Assembly: GCA_038501785.1 (NCBI GenBank)
Contig: JBAMJR010000170.1
Coordinates: 964,501-1,028,500, forward strand
Origin: Myoxocephalus aenaeus
Taxonomy: Eukaryota; Chordata; Actinopteri; Perciformes; Cottidae
Direction: 5' to 3'
DNA length: 64,000 nt
The notes under the pieces were generated by a model. The model saw only the letters and a list, made by a program, of their open reading frames with translations. It was not told the DNA's origin and ran no database searches. Positions 13,684-26,694 of this stretch are shown here, in pieces; positions within the stretch are counted from its first letter, which is position 1; the number at the start of each line of letters is the position of its first letter. The position numbers and the translations under genes were made by a program.

Positions 13684-14508
13684 GGCGAGTGCTCCCAGAG
13701 GTGCTACAACATCTTCGTGCTGGAGACGGTGTGCGTCGCCTGGTTCTCCCTGGAGTTCACGCTGCGCTTCATCCAGACGCAGAGCAAGTGCATGTTCCTG
13801 CGAACGCCGCTCAACGTCATCGACGTGGTGGCCATCCTCCCCTACTACATCACCCTCATCGTGGACTCTCTGTCGGAGGGGGGGAAACCCTCGGGCTCGG
13901 GGAACAACTACCTGGAGAAGGTGGGGTTGGTCCTCCGGGTCCTGCGAGCTCTCCGCATCTTCTACGTGATGCGGCTGGCCCGCCACTCCTTGGGCCTGCA
14001 GACGCTCGGCCTGACGGTGAGGCGCTGCACGCGGGAGTTCGGCCTGCTGCTGCTGTTCCTTTGCGTGGCCATGGCTCTTTTCTCCCCGCTGGTGTTCCTC
14101 GCCGAGAGCGAGCTGGGCGCCAAGCAGGAGTTCACGAGCATCCCCGGTAGCTACTGGTGGGCCGTCATCTCCATGACCACGGTGGGCTACGGCGACATGG
14201 TGCCCAGGAGCATCCCCGGCCAGGTGGTGGCGCTCAGCAGCATCCTGAGCGGCATCCTCCTCATGGCCTTCCCCGTCACGTCCATCTTTCACACCTTCTC
14301 CCGCTCGTACCTGGAGCTGAAGGAGGAGCAGATCCGGGCGCTGAGGCAGAAGCCGGACTCGCAGGACAGCACCAAGTCCCAGAACAGCGAGGACTCTCAG
14401 GAGACGGACAGCTACCACGGCATCACGGAGGCCGCGGCCACGTCCATGCGGAGGAAGTCCATGGCCGCTCGCCGGGCCGCCGAGATTAAAGCGGCCATGA
14501 AAACTTAG
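13684..14508 (+). CDS. kcng2: Kv6.2 potassium channel modifier subunit, exon 2 (3' terminal)
   Basis: This exon holds the rest of the channel core, 274 residues plus a stop, after a pyrimidine-rich acceptor (ctctccgcag). Numbering the joined protein from base 5, S2 is about 248-270, S3 284-302, S4 321-345 (arginines every third residue in LRVLRALRIFYVMRLAR), S5 358-380, the pore helix and filter 396-414 with TVGYGD at 406-411, and S6 421-445. S6 carries PVT (437-439) where Kv1-Kv4 channels have PxP, as expected for electrically silent Kv6 subunits that work only in heteromers with Kv2. The matches FVLETVCVAWFS, FLCVAMALF and the Ser/Asp-rich C-tail favour KCNG2 over KCNG1/4. The tail has a basophilic-kinase-like site RRKS (496-499), predicted only by pattern. 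The codons are strongly GC-rich compared with the intron. Antisense and frame-shifted open frames across this exon are shadows. Confidence 0.95.
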   Translation, partial: GECSQRCYNIFVLETVCVAWFSLEFTLRFIQTQSKCMFLRTPLNVIDVVAILPYYITLIVDSLSEGGKPSGSGNNYLEKVGLVLRVLRALRIFYVMRLARHSLGLQTLGLTVRRCTREFGLLLLFLCVAMALFSPLVFLAESELGAKQEFTSIPGSYWWAVISMTTVGYGDMVPRSIPGQVVALSSILSGILLMAFPVTSIFHTFSRSYLELKEEQIRALRQKPDSQDSTKSQNSEDSQETDSYHGITEAAATSMRRKSMAARRAAEIKAAMKT

Positions 14509-14935
14509 CCGCTCCCGCCTGTCTGCGTTTCAAGCGGCCGGCGCCGGGACGTCCACACTGACAAGCTGCAAGGACTGTGAGCGGGGAGGAGGGATCCTTC
14601 TCTGGAGATTTGAGGGCTCTGCTTTGATCGTGTGAAGCGCCTTGTGCACCAGAGTGTATCTGAGTTTCTTACGTTTTTACAGAGGAAGCTGCAGAGGTCT
14701 TTTTTTTTCTTCTCCCGCCCGCAGAAATTTGACTTAGAATTTAGATAGAATTCAAGCACATTAAAGAAGCAGTCAAATGAGTGACAGACAGGATTCTCAC
14801 TGGCTGCGCTTCAGACTTGAGATGAGTCTGAGCAAACAGACGCCACGACATCACAAGTTGTTTTTCAGACCTCAGACTTATGAATAATGTTCCTCATGTA
14901 GCTGCATTTGAGAGGATTGTCTGAAATAAAGGTAT
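14509..14935 (+). other. kcng2: kcng2 3' UTR with candidate poly(A) signal
   Basis: The sequence after the TAG stop stays free of recognised repeats. It contains an AATAAA hexamer at 14925-14930, the first canonical signal seen downstream. The 3' end is inferred from this hexamer only; later signals are possible. Confidence 0.45.
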
Positions 14936-17900
14936 TTGCTGAGACGTGAGACAAGTAGTTTATTATTGATGTGCAATACCATCTTCATATTGCCAAACCA
15001 AATGACTTAGCTTTGTTATATAAGGTGCACACACGCACATGACGATGTCAGCACATTTATTTGCAATGAAGCGGAGCTTATTAATCCACAACATGACACA
15101 AAACTAATTAATTTGTCAAAGGGCTATACGCACACACTCGCTCCTCCGTTTAATATCTGGTTCCCATGCCGGTGATTTAAAAGAATGGTTTTCAGGAAAT
15201 AGGCTTTGTTTGCTTTTATCAAGGGTTTAGTAAAGTTTTAGTTGTTGCCTTGTTTAGTAATGATTTACGCATATCTGTTCGTCCAGCACAGATGGCCACC
15301 TCCTAAACTTTTGTGTTGCAGCATCATCAAGTCAAATTGTATACTTGCAATGTACTTAAAAAAAAAATAGGCAGTCAGTACTGAGGGTGCACAGAAGATG
15401 ACTTAAGGATTTTGCTGGCTGCTTATAATTCAACATTGCAAAAAAAGTGCTTTTATTTTTTGCTTGATCCTCTACACAAATCTGGAAGGTTTGTACATGT
15501 TTCACTATAGTTATAACCACTCATTTTGGAGATATTATCAGTGATTACTTAGTATCCCTGATACCGACAGCACTGTTTAAGAGCTACTGTCTCTTTTGGA
15601 GAGACGGATGTTGGTGCCAGCCATCTGGCCACATATTGGGGTAAATTCTTAAATATAAAAATATCCGGTGAGAGAAGCACACTGAGGAATATGTGTAATC
15701 CCAGTTGGATTTTCTTCAAACGGCTGACTGACTAACTGACTGTGATACATCCACCTACAGGCGGTGGAAACAGAAGTCCCCAAAAGCTTATGTCTAAAAA
15801 TATTTAATATAATGAATCGTTCCAATACCGTAATAATGTTCAAAGTCTCACATGGTTTCCTCATATCATTGCAAATAAAGCACCATTTTTTGGATTTGAG
15901 TGCCTTGTACTCAAATCCAAAAATGTGTTGAAGTGACACATTTCCCTAAATTATTGTCAGGTTGGAAGCTTTCAAAACTCGAGAGAGCAAATTATTCTGA
16001 GATATTTTTGTGCCATACAGGTTGTAAGGACGTGTCGCAATCTTAGTATACTATTATGGAAATATTACTCTTTTAAAACTATTATATATATATATATTAT
16101 GAAGGTTTTTAAGGAATGAAAATATTGTTTTGATGATGATAGATGGTGCAACGACACATCGTTTGAATAGAAAGCGATCTTCAATGGATTTGTGCTTTGA
16201 TTTATGAATCCGTAGCCTGATGAACAACTTATTATTATTTATTTTTATAAAGATCATATTGAACGCAGTCCAATGTGGAGACGCTTTGATTCAGCCATTT
16301 ATTTTACAAAAGGATGCTCTCGAGAGTGAGCGCTTTAGTTCTGTTCGAAACTCCTACATTGGTTTATCTGCGGTTCGGTTCATGTTTTTATTTCCACATT
16401 CGTTATTGATAATAAATGAATTCTGTTAATTAACACTATGACTTTTGATTACAATTGAATGACATCTATACTATAACTTTTTATAAAATATTCATGAATA
16501 CTGCACAGAGTTTTTATGAACTATTCTATACTATTTAATTACCTGTTATACTATACCATTTTAATTGTTTTATGTAAATTTTTGACATTTAATACGATGA
16601 CATTTAAATGACATAATTTTAATGATTTTTTAATGTAGATTTTTGACATTCTGTACTGACATTTTAAATAACGTCTTATGACATAAAAACGTATTCTGAA
16701 TGAAATAATTATAACCTATTATTATATCTTATCTTGGATTTTGTTTGGCAAATGAATAGTATAACATCTTGCATAAAAAAAAATAAGTAAAAAAAGTAAA
16801 ACCAAATCTGCATTACAAGAGACGGTCTTTGGTTAATGGCAGTCAAAGATTAAAAAAGCCTTAATTAATAACTCCTTTTCAAATCCACCTTTTCGCTCCT
16901 TCTCGGCTGGCACATCCATTATCCGTGTACCGTCTCGTCTCGTCCATGTACCAGCGGAGAGATCCATGCGAGAGCAATTTATGTGCTTACTATTTAGATG
17001 GCAGATGCCCAAAGACGGCCCTCGGCTGCGTGGCTTATTCTTTCTTTGACAATTGATGTGTGCCAGAGCTGCGTGGACGTCTGCAGACACAAACAAAACA
17101 TGACTCGTGAATCTCTCCGTGTCCTCTTTATTGTGCGTCAATGTCACGTTGGATTCTCAGCTGTACTCTGCGTTTAAACACTTAAAAAGTCTTGATGGAT
17201 TTGACTAGTTATTGAAATGGACAACTGACAAATAAACATAAACCAACAATGTAACTGAGGAAAAATGGCATAAAAACTGAACGTACATGGGAATTATATT
17301 TTTTGGTACATCAACAAAGCTAGATGTGGGTCTCACAAATAAGACGATGCACAAAATGTCAGTTTATATGGGGAAATACCTCTAAATGTGAAAATAAATG
17401 GACGAAATGATACAAAACACGAAGTAAAAAAAAAAAAAAAATCTGACACATGGAATGAAAGAGTAAATAAAGTGAAACTCTGAGGTCATTTTGAACATGT
17501 CAGGTATCTCACAGTATACAAACAGTAAGCATACATTATCTTACACTGGCATTTAAAGATTTATAATAATAATTAAAAAAAGGACAATGAAATAAATAGG
17601 GTGACCAAATAGGTGTTAGACACAAAAAGGTGCACACCCTCAAATAAGAAACCAAGGGGCCGCCATATGTTTCTATATTTAAGAGCAAGGAAAGACATAT
17701 TTCTAGGCACGTCCTTCTGGAACAAGAAGGGAAGTTTCCATGTTTTGAGGCCGAGGACAGAATCAGGTCTGCTCTGGGACACACTGCACCGGAGGGCTGA
17801 CAGTCCTGACACCAAAACAACAACAACGACACACAAATGTATATCCACTGTGTTATGTGGCTGCTTTCCCTTTCGGGAAACAGGAAATGAATTTGGCGAC

Positions 17901-19340
17901 GAGTAATGTGGACGCAGTAATGTGGCCTCGTGAGCGGGGATTCTCAATATAAATAATACACTTCAGACATGATGGGAAGTGAAGATACAATTGAACATAT
18001 TCAGAAATATCAAAATGAGTAAACTAAAAAGGATAATTTGGTTTTAATTTCTGTTGGCAATAATAACCGGTCCAATAATAGCTTTTCTGATCTTAGAGAT
18101 GTCGCTGCCTCTCCAGATCTCAGTAACTTTGTGCATATAAAGTGATTCTTACAGATCAGAGTGATGGACGCTATTGCTGCACCTCCATCTTGTTATTCAG
18201 ACCGTGGCCTTGTGTTTAGTCTAAATGCACATCAACTCCTTTGGCGTTTTTTTTTTTTTAATCATTATTGTGGAATGAAAATGATCAGAATCAGAATATA
18301 AGATATACAAATGTCATCAACAGCTTTCAGTATAAAAATCTTGGCGTTTGTACGCAGCCTGAAAACCGGTCGTGATGTTTCATAATGTTTTTTTCCCCCC
18401 GAAACCCTGAACACCTTTTGGCCTTCCAGCAACGCCGGCTCCAGACAGAAGACTCACGAAGCTTCGATTATCTCATCGCTCCGTCGCCACCAAGGCCGCT
18501 AACGTGTATCATCGTTTGTTTCGTTTTTTCTTAAAAAAAAAAAAAAGCCAATACAATGCATCTTCAAGCCTTTGGGATTTTTCATCTTTCGGTGAAGTCG
18601 GATTGTAAAGAAACTAGAGGCGACTTGATTCCTCTGTTAACACACAACACTGTGTGTCACCGCACATGGCGGCCAACCATCTGTCCAACAAGCGGTAGAC
18701 TGACCAGCATTTCTCCACCGTGTTGGGAAAACAACACAAATAACAAATACCATTTTGTACATTCAGTAACGTTGTCTATTAAGATCGCTTTTTTGATTTG
18801 AGTCATACGTGTGCATTGCTGGCAACGCAGCAAGCCGTGTGTGACCGTGTGGGGTTTAAGGCAGAGGGTCCATGCAACAATCATCAGCTGGATGCGGATG
18901 ACAAAAGCTGGTCCTCGAGCACAGATTCCAGCGCATTCATCTGCAGTTATTGACTTATCTGCATAATATTCTCCACATGCACAGGTCGATTCAAGGATAT
19001 ATTCTTTCAAGAAGTCTGCGTTGCAAAAAATCACAGGCACACCGCCGCCTTGAGAAGAAGTCTGTGGGATAAATAAAACGGAGAAAAAAAAAAGGTGCCG
19101 TTTGTTTGGAACAAGTGTCCTTCGGGTTTCGCTGCAGACGCCGACACCGCCAAGTGTCTGTCCGTGCCTCAAGTGTGTATGTGCATGCCTTATTCATGTG
19201 TGTGTGTGTTATTGTATACTAGAGGGTGAGCAGCCTGCATCAGCTCATGTATGTTTTGACACATGTCCGCAGCTGCTCTCCAAACGCTTCGTCGCTGGTG
19301 TTTTTGAGCGTTGGCGTCCGCAGAGAGCTGGCAGCGGCTT
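14936..19340. other. kcng2-slc66a2 convergent intergenic region / possible slc66a2 3' UTR
   Basis: No gene was recognised here. The region lies between two convergent genes, so part of it should be the 3' UTR of slc66a2, whose stop is at 19341. A minus-strand AATAAA is present at 17127-17132 (TTTATT on +), but I cannot say whether it is used. AT-rich sequence fills 16050-16800. A 17-bp-arm inverted repeat lies at 15884-15925. The longest open frame (18657-19172, minus) has no recognisable domain. Confidence 0.4.
15884..15925. repeat. Inverted repeat, about 17-bp arms
   Basis: Arms pair around a 7-base spacer (gccttgt) with a single extra T in the left arm. No flanking element was recognised. 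Confidence 0.85.
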
Positions 19341-19551
19341 TCAGAGGGCTTTGGCACTGGTGGTGTGGGAGACAGTGTGGGACACTGGTTTCTGTGGGTA
19401 GCGGCTGTAGTAGTAAACCTGGAACAGGATGGTGAAGTCCACTAAGACCTGCAGCAGGCCACATATCCAGAACTGCACGGGAGCCTGGGTGAGCAGGAAG
19501 TAGCCTGTTTTAAAGGTGTCGCCGCTGGTCCACATCAGCACCATCTTGATG
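19341..19551 (-). CDS. slc66a2: slc66a2 coding exon 5 (terminal)
   Basis: The terminal coding exon follows acceptor tttcctcccag. It completes the Ser codon and reads IKMVLMWTSGDTFKTGYFLL, then two hydrophobic segments around FWICGLLQVLVDFTILFQVYYY. It ends in a hydrophilic tail finishing TTSAKAL and a TGA at 19341-19343. The end closely matches the human C-terminus (GTKAL). Confidence 0.95.
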
Positions 19552-22500
19552 CTGGGAGGAAAGAGAGAGAAAAGAGATGATGAATGTTCTCGTACAATTA
19601 TATTAAAACTCATTATTGGGACATTTTATGTTCACAGTCCATCATGTCCCCAATGAAAGTTGGAATTCCTATTTCAAAAGGCCCCTTTCAAACATGTTTC
19701 AAATTATTTTCATTTTAGTTTGGCATTGTGGTGACACTTTTAATTCATGTCAGATTGTCAGTTTTTCTCGCCGATCACTGAAGCCTCTAGCAAGCTTAAC
19801 AATTGCTACCACATTTAGCCACCCAACTCCTGCTAGCTTGAACTGAAGATACGGTGTTGGCTGCAGCGACCACAGAGAAAGAGAAAGACTCTTTCGGCTC
19901 TTCACAGAGCTGCGTACTTTTCTCTTAAGGGTATTTATTGAATCAAAACGCTGAATTATCCAGCTAACGCTAGCTGCTGCCGTTAGCTGAATTATCCAGC
20001 TAACGCTAGCTGCTGCCGTTAACACGGAAACTTCTCAAGCTGAAAACCCAGCCGTGCTAGTTAGCTGGCTAGCTTAACAACAGCCTTGTTAAGCTAAATA
20101 AAACAACTGGTTAGTTACTGTGTGAACTGTATAAATAAGCCACTAGTTTGTTGATTCAGAATGTGATTGCTGTGTTTTTAGCTAACAGGAGCTAACTGGC
20201 TACGATTTTTGGAGAGCTATATTTTCAAACTAAAATCTTTAAATAGATAAAAATGAACTCAACAAAGCTCAACAAATAGAATTCTGACAATAAGTAATTA
20301 TTTCACAAATGTTTGCTTAATCTATATATTTCACAGACATGATTCATGTGGTTCCAACCATTTCCACTTGGCATTCACATCTTCTCTTTAATGCATCCTG
20401 AATAGACATAAAAGACATATTTGCGCTGTCAAAATAAAATGTGGTCACCAAGAACAGGAAATGGGGACTGCACTGACGGTTCAGCCAAGAAAGGAATAGC
20501 TGATGTTCCTCAATAACAACCATAGGAAATTGAGTAAATGAATCTTCTCAGGGCGCAAGCTTCTCATCAACTCGACATCCTGTGGCACGTTTCTAAATAA
20601 AAACTCTTCAGAGCGTCTCCGGTACACGAGCTGGCTGTTCGTAGCAGGCTCGTGAATCCAGGGAATGAGTTAAATGAGGAAGATGTGATTTGAGAAGGCA
20701 GAGAGTTCCTTAAAGCGAAAGCTTTGTCCTCTCGCTGGCACTGAGAAACAATGTGAACTCAACTAATGAGGTTGAAGGAAGTCTAACGAGGGGAGAAGGA
20801 AGATAGGAAAAGAACCAATCTCCCCCCGCCCCAGGGTCCAAACACAACACTTTCTATACATATATATTCTATGTCACACTCTCCACAAAAACAGACACAA
20901 TACACAATTGCACTGGGGTACATTGGCTCTAAAAGTCTTGAAAGGGTTACGGGTTTATAACAGCATCAACACACACATCTCCTCTTCTGCAGAGGTCTGT
21001 GTTTTTTTTTTTTTAATGCTTGAAGCAGGAATACGTGTAGGCAAAGCTGGCAAAGAAAAAGGACTGAGCAAGCAAGCAAGCACTGCGTCTACAATGCACC
21101 CCTGTGCACACAGACAGGAGTCTTCAGATGTGCTTCCTAAAGCAACCTGCCTGCAACAATACCAACACAAGCCGAGACGTTTGAAAACCTTTCACCCGAG
21201 CGTGTCAGGTTGGCTGGTCAGCACTATTTTGAACACGCTTTGTGGGAGCTACTTACATTTATAGAGCGCATTCATCCCCCAGTGTTATTAGCCATGCAAG
21301 ATGGTAAATATTTAGAGACACGTTACTCGACTACCTCCTTCCACATAATACCTGTGATAACTGTGCGGGGGGGAAGACTTGTTGTTGAGATGTTTTCATG
21401 TAGTCTTTAAAAAGCTGTGTGCTCCTAAAATAAAATTCAATCAATCTCTATCGTACAAGGGGTGGAGCTAGAAATCCTAGAATAACTATGCGGACAGCCC
21501 TGTCCTCCTACTTTTGGTCTGGGGCTGTTATTATTTCTTTTGGGGAAACCATAATGCTGCAACACACAATTATATTCTAGACAATAGGTTGCTTACAACT
21601 CTGTGGCAAACCTAACATTAACAACCGCCCCCCCCGCGCAGCATGGCGCTGTGTTTTACCCAAAGCCGACGACATTTTAACTCTGGGCGACCAGAAAAAG
21701 AGCTCAACGTGCGGCGCGTCGGTGGTTTGTACCTTAGCCCATACGAACCTGGACCCATTTCTCCTTCAAGGAAAATTATGGGGGACATAATACAGACTAA
21801 ATAGACCACGTAGAACACATTTCTGATAGTGTAAACTTTTTTGAAATGTTACATATATGTCACATTGGGCGTTAATGGTAAAAAAAAAAAAATGTTTATT
21901 AATAATGACATAATTATAACATGATTTTTTGGTTTTTATTTGTTTTAATATGCTTTGGATTGAACAATATAAAATATGTTAGCTAAATATTATTGAATCA
22001 GCCAAATTAACTGAGCAGATCATAATTATTTTTCGTATTGTGCTTAAATGTCACACTGGGTTCTTCGTGACATTTTTAGGTTAACGTCCCGATGTGACAA
22101 CGATTTTTATCTGATTTGTTTTATATCAGTTTCTTCAAGAAATGCTCTCACAGCAGGTTCAATACATTAAAGGACATGTTAATTAAACATTAGAATTCTT
22201 AAAATGGGTAAATATTACCTTTAACAATGAAAAACAAGCTTTTAAAATTTAGCATGTTCTTCAGATCTGTCACAACCTGGATCAGCCATATTGGAAAGGT
22301 TGTTATGGGAACCCAACATCACATGACCCTGTCACATGACCCACCAAGATGTTCAGTTGGTGTCACTTCATGAGTTAAAAATCAAGGATGAAGCTGTTTA
22401 TGGAACTTTCCAGAACACTTAAAGGACGTGGTGGGTCCTTATGGGTTAATGGAAATATTTCGTTTTTTTTTTTTTTTTAAATATGTTGACCCTAATGCTC

Positions 22501-25500
22501 ATGCTTTTGACTTGAGATATTCTATTATTATCTATTATAATTGTTTGCTTAGTAATTTGAGTGAACCAACCCTTAAAGCACAATTTACAGATGAATGAAA
22601 AAGTAATGGAAAGAGCCATCTAGTCTGTTTAATGCCTTTTCTTCTGAACAGCTGTGTTCTTCTTCAGGACATTTTTCACATCACGATTTTGTATTCATTG
22701 TATTGTTCCACTGATGCAACAAAAATCAATCGCCATCTTTATTCTCATAATAGGGTCATAACGACTAATCCACGGCGGCGTCAAGTATATTGTCCGTGAA
22801 TTCGTCGCAGAATGTTGCCTCATGTCCCGACCCCTGTGGATCCTCTGCTGTAACGTACTGAAATAAAACAAGTCGCACAACAAAAGCTTCGTTTCACCTG
22901 TTCGACAATAGAGAAAACAGTCTCTGCGTTTGCAGATTCCCTTCTCTTTCTGTAAGCCTCTTAACAGATGTAAAAAAAAAAAAAGATGGATGAGAGGTAA
23001 TCTAGTGTCTCTCTCTCTCCAGTGTAACTCCAAATGTTTTTCTGTCTTTCGGCCGTCGTCGAGGGCAAAATCTTTGCAGCCAAATCTCCTCGTGCGTTAT
23101 TCATGCCACCAGCTTCACCTTAGCCCTTTTCATTTGGGAGGCCAATTTGTGCAAACCTTGCTGTTTTTCCCTCATACTCCATTCTTACTTGTTTGCCGGC
23201 TCTTTCCCCGCAGCATCTCTGAATGTCCCCTCGAGCTTCCATTTTCACATACTGTTTTTTTTCTCCACAAACCCACTCTCAACAGCACTTCTCTTTCTCC
23301 CTGTCCGTTCATCTTCCCACCAGCTCCTTCGCCTCTCTATACCTGTTTGCATTCGCCTCCCCCTCCCTGCCCACCGTCCTCGCACTCTTCTCCCTCAGTA
23401 AGGATCTTGTTAGCTCTGTGGAAAGAGACCCTTTCTCCCCTCCTCAGCAGCTGCTGTCTTGAGTTGCGACGATGTATTTTCTGCAGGTAATGATGCAAGA
23501 GGCCAGATTCGTGTTTGATCAATGCCTCCGCTAGTTCCCTAACAAGAAGGAACGCAGGGACAGCCGGGGGGGGGGGGGGGGGGGGGGGGGGGAAACAGGG
23601 TGCAAACATGTCTGGCTACTAATTTATCTCCTTCTCCCGAGACGAGTATAATAAAAAGGGAGGAGGAGAGAAAGCCCGCCGAGCTCTGCACGGATACGAC
23701 GGCGGAGGAGAAGTCGAGCTGCACTGGACCAGACAACGAAAAGATGCACACACACAGAGATGCATTGAAGGTTAAAGCACACAGAATGTTTATGTTTCGG
23801 CTATTTTAGGACAAGATGAATGCATTGGGAAAGAACTGCAGCTATTTAGAAACGGTTTCAGGGTAAAAAAAAGAAAAAAGAGACAGACTTTGTAATATTG
23901 ACACAGGAGATGTAACGCTGTAGTGGGCGACACAACTCCTCCAGCATAAGTGCTGCACAGGTTCTGTTGTACGGCTCAAGTTCTTAGTTCTTACTCGCTA
24001 GTTGCTCTGCAGCAACAGTCAACAGCGATAGACTCTGTAAACACTGGAGCATCACATGTTGTAGCAAACCAAATATTACAGAAATTATTGTTGAACTTTT
24101 TATTTTTTTATATCAGCTACGTGCAATTATAATTTGTCTTTATTTACTCATTTAACCCAAAAATGTAAAGTTCCATTAGTCATCACCTTGTCATTGTTGT
24201 TAGTTGCTTATTATAGAAAGAAAACTGCTTCAGGGAACAATGATATTAAACGTAAATGCCAATTCTTTGTTTATAAGTGTATGCAGGATAAATACCGTAC
24301 TTTTCGGGTTATAAGCCGCTACTGCCTTCGGTCAGTGTCCCCGACAGCTCCCCGCTGTAGCCAGCTGGGGCTCCTGCTAGCGCTCCGTCACTTCCCCGCT
24401 AACTTCCGCTAGCTCCCTGAAAACCACCGAAGGTAGCGGGACCAGGCTCGACACCCGACTTGGGCAGAGGGGACGCGGGCAGTAGCAGCAGCAGCGGGCA
24501 GTAGCAGCAGCAGTGGCCGGTAGCAGCAGAAGCGCTAGCTAGCAGCGCTACTAGCAGCGCTATCTAGCAGCGCTACTAGCTTGCTACAGCGGGGACACTG
24601 ATCAGCCGTAGGAGCGGCTTATAACCCGAAAAGTACGGTATGTATTTTTTGGGCAGATTTAGTATACAGTAGAGTTCAGAAAGAGTGGGAAATATCAGAT
24701 TATGCTAACCAAGCTAACGGTAATTTGAAGCAGCATTGAACTCACTCTAAAAAGGTTGTGTGTTAACAAGCCACAGTCGGCAACAGCTACACCTGGTAGT
24801 TACTGGGTGTAAACATGTAATAACTACTTAGTAACTAATAAGATGAACATATTTACATAGCTATGTTATACACTGTAAACCTCTTTATGTAGCTAGAACT
24901 GTTTGTAAGCTAAACAAAGTGACAGTAGCCACTCAGCTGTTTTGGATGAAGAGCTAAAGCCTTTAAACCAAAACCTACATTAGATGTCATAATATATCGT
25001 TTTCATAAAGAGTTTTTTATTCACATGTAGGTATCTTACTAAACAGACTTTAGGAAGTCTGCAGTCTAGGCTTTACAGTTTCTTATCGTCTCTCTGCAGC
25101 TTTTGGTGGCTCTCTTAGCGTTCAGCCGTTATTCCGCCGGTTTCCAAACTCTGATGCCACAGCAGAGAGCACACGATGGCGGTGGAGGAGAATCATAAAG
25201 CACTCACTAAAATACTTAAAAACTGGGACGTATTGCCGGGAGAATTACGATGGAGTTCAGAGGGAAAGTATTTGGGAAGAACAAAGCTTGCATGTCCAAA
25301 CATGAAAGCCGTCCCTGTTTTAATACAGAAGGAGCCTGTTTGCTGAGGCAAGGCAGCGCAATAGAAACACAACAAGAAATGTTGTTCTAAAAAGACAGAA
25401 ATGCTGGAAGTATCTAACTCAGATTTCTGACACATATTGACTTCACCTGAGCTTTAGAAAGCAGACTGTGGGTTCTTGTCCACCAATCCTCAAGTCACAT

Positions 25501-26648
25501 TTTTGCAAACGATGATCTCTCTGTAGTCTCTCCAAGTTTTAAATCAATTCCCGCAATATTGGAAGAGGAAAACGCCGGTCCACCTCTGTTATGGGAAAAC
25601 TAGGAGTTGATTTATGGAACCAAGTCCCCAGTCAGGTGGTTTTATAGCCTTGTGTAAAGATGGTGAATTTAAAAGAGTGTCAAACGGACAAAAAAAACAA
25701 TATATATAAATATAAGATCAATATTTAATTTCTGGTTTGTTTAAAGTATTAATTTGAGCCTCCTCGTCGTTTTCAACTGCGGATATTTTTCATCTCTTCC
25801 GTGAAGCAGAAGGTTCAGCGGACGTTTAAGTCATATGCTTCATGTGTGTCGTGATTTATTGTCTAAGAGTGCAAATACTTAAATTCAGCTTTTTTCCACT
25901 ATCGTCATTTATGTGCTCAATTAAAATGCAATTAAAACAGATTGATGGAAAGACACTTGGTTTCCAGTAAAGAGAGAATATTACTGTAAAATAAAAACGG
26001 GTTTTAAGACACTGGAGATAACGTGACCCTGTCCTTAAAGGACGAAGAGGGAAACTGGACGGGGAAGGGTATCATCTCACACAGCACTGGGGATATTGAA
26101 TGAAAACTATTTATCACTGTGCAAATATTTGCTGAGCTCGGAGGTTCGATGCTCGCTGACCAAATGGTCTCGCTCATCATCCAGTTGTTTTATAGCATAC
26201 GGGCTGTGAGAGGATTATCATTTTGTGGACTAAGCATTGAGTTTTCTGGAATTTATTTGAGATATTTTAGTAGATGCCACGTTAATGATCTTGATGGCTT
26301 TTTGGTGCTCGCCGACATCATCTCTATCGTGTTTTGCCTTTAATAAATTATGTGCGACTACTAGTTCTGTGAGACAAACGCAGAGACGTTTCCCCGATAA
26401 AGACTTCACTCCCCGGCGCCAAATATCACCCGAAACGAACGGAAACAAATTGATTTAGTTTCCTATCCTGATAGCGAAGGAAGCGGCCCTCTGGGTGATG
26501 CGAGCAGACGGGCGGGGGATCCAAAGGTTCTCCAGCTGCATTGATCTGCTGCAGGAAGCCAGAGCCGCTCTGTTCCACAGCAGGGCCGTGCGCTCGGCCA
26601 CAGGGGTGATGGCCCAGCAGCATCGGTAGTCAATACAGATCTACCCCA

Positions 26649-26694
<46 letters not shown>

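Noticed and set aside
13579..14418. 279-aa open frame antisense to kcng2 exon 2
   Set aside because: It is a by-product of GC-rich, stop-poor codons on the sense strand. It has no domain and is rich in His/Arg/Glu/Gln, as expected for antisense translation.
18657..19172. 171-aa minus-strand open frame
   Set aside because: No recognisable family and no splice-compatible neighbours. It lies in the probable slc66a2 3' UTR.
22930..23490. 186-aa plus-strand open frame
   Set aside because: Ser/Pro/Phe-rich low-complexity product of pyrimidine-rich DNA, inside an slc66a2 intron.
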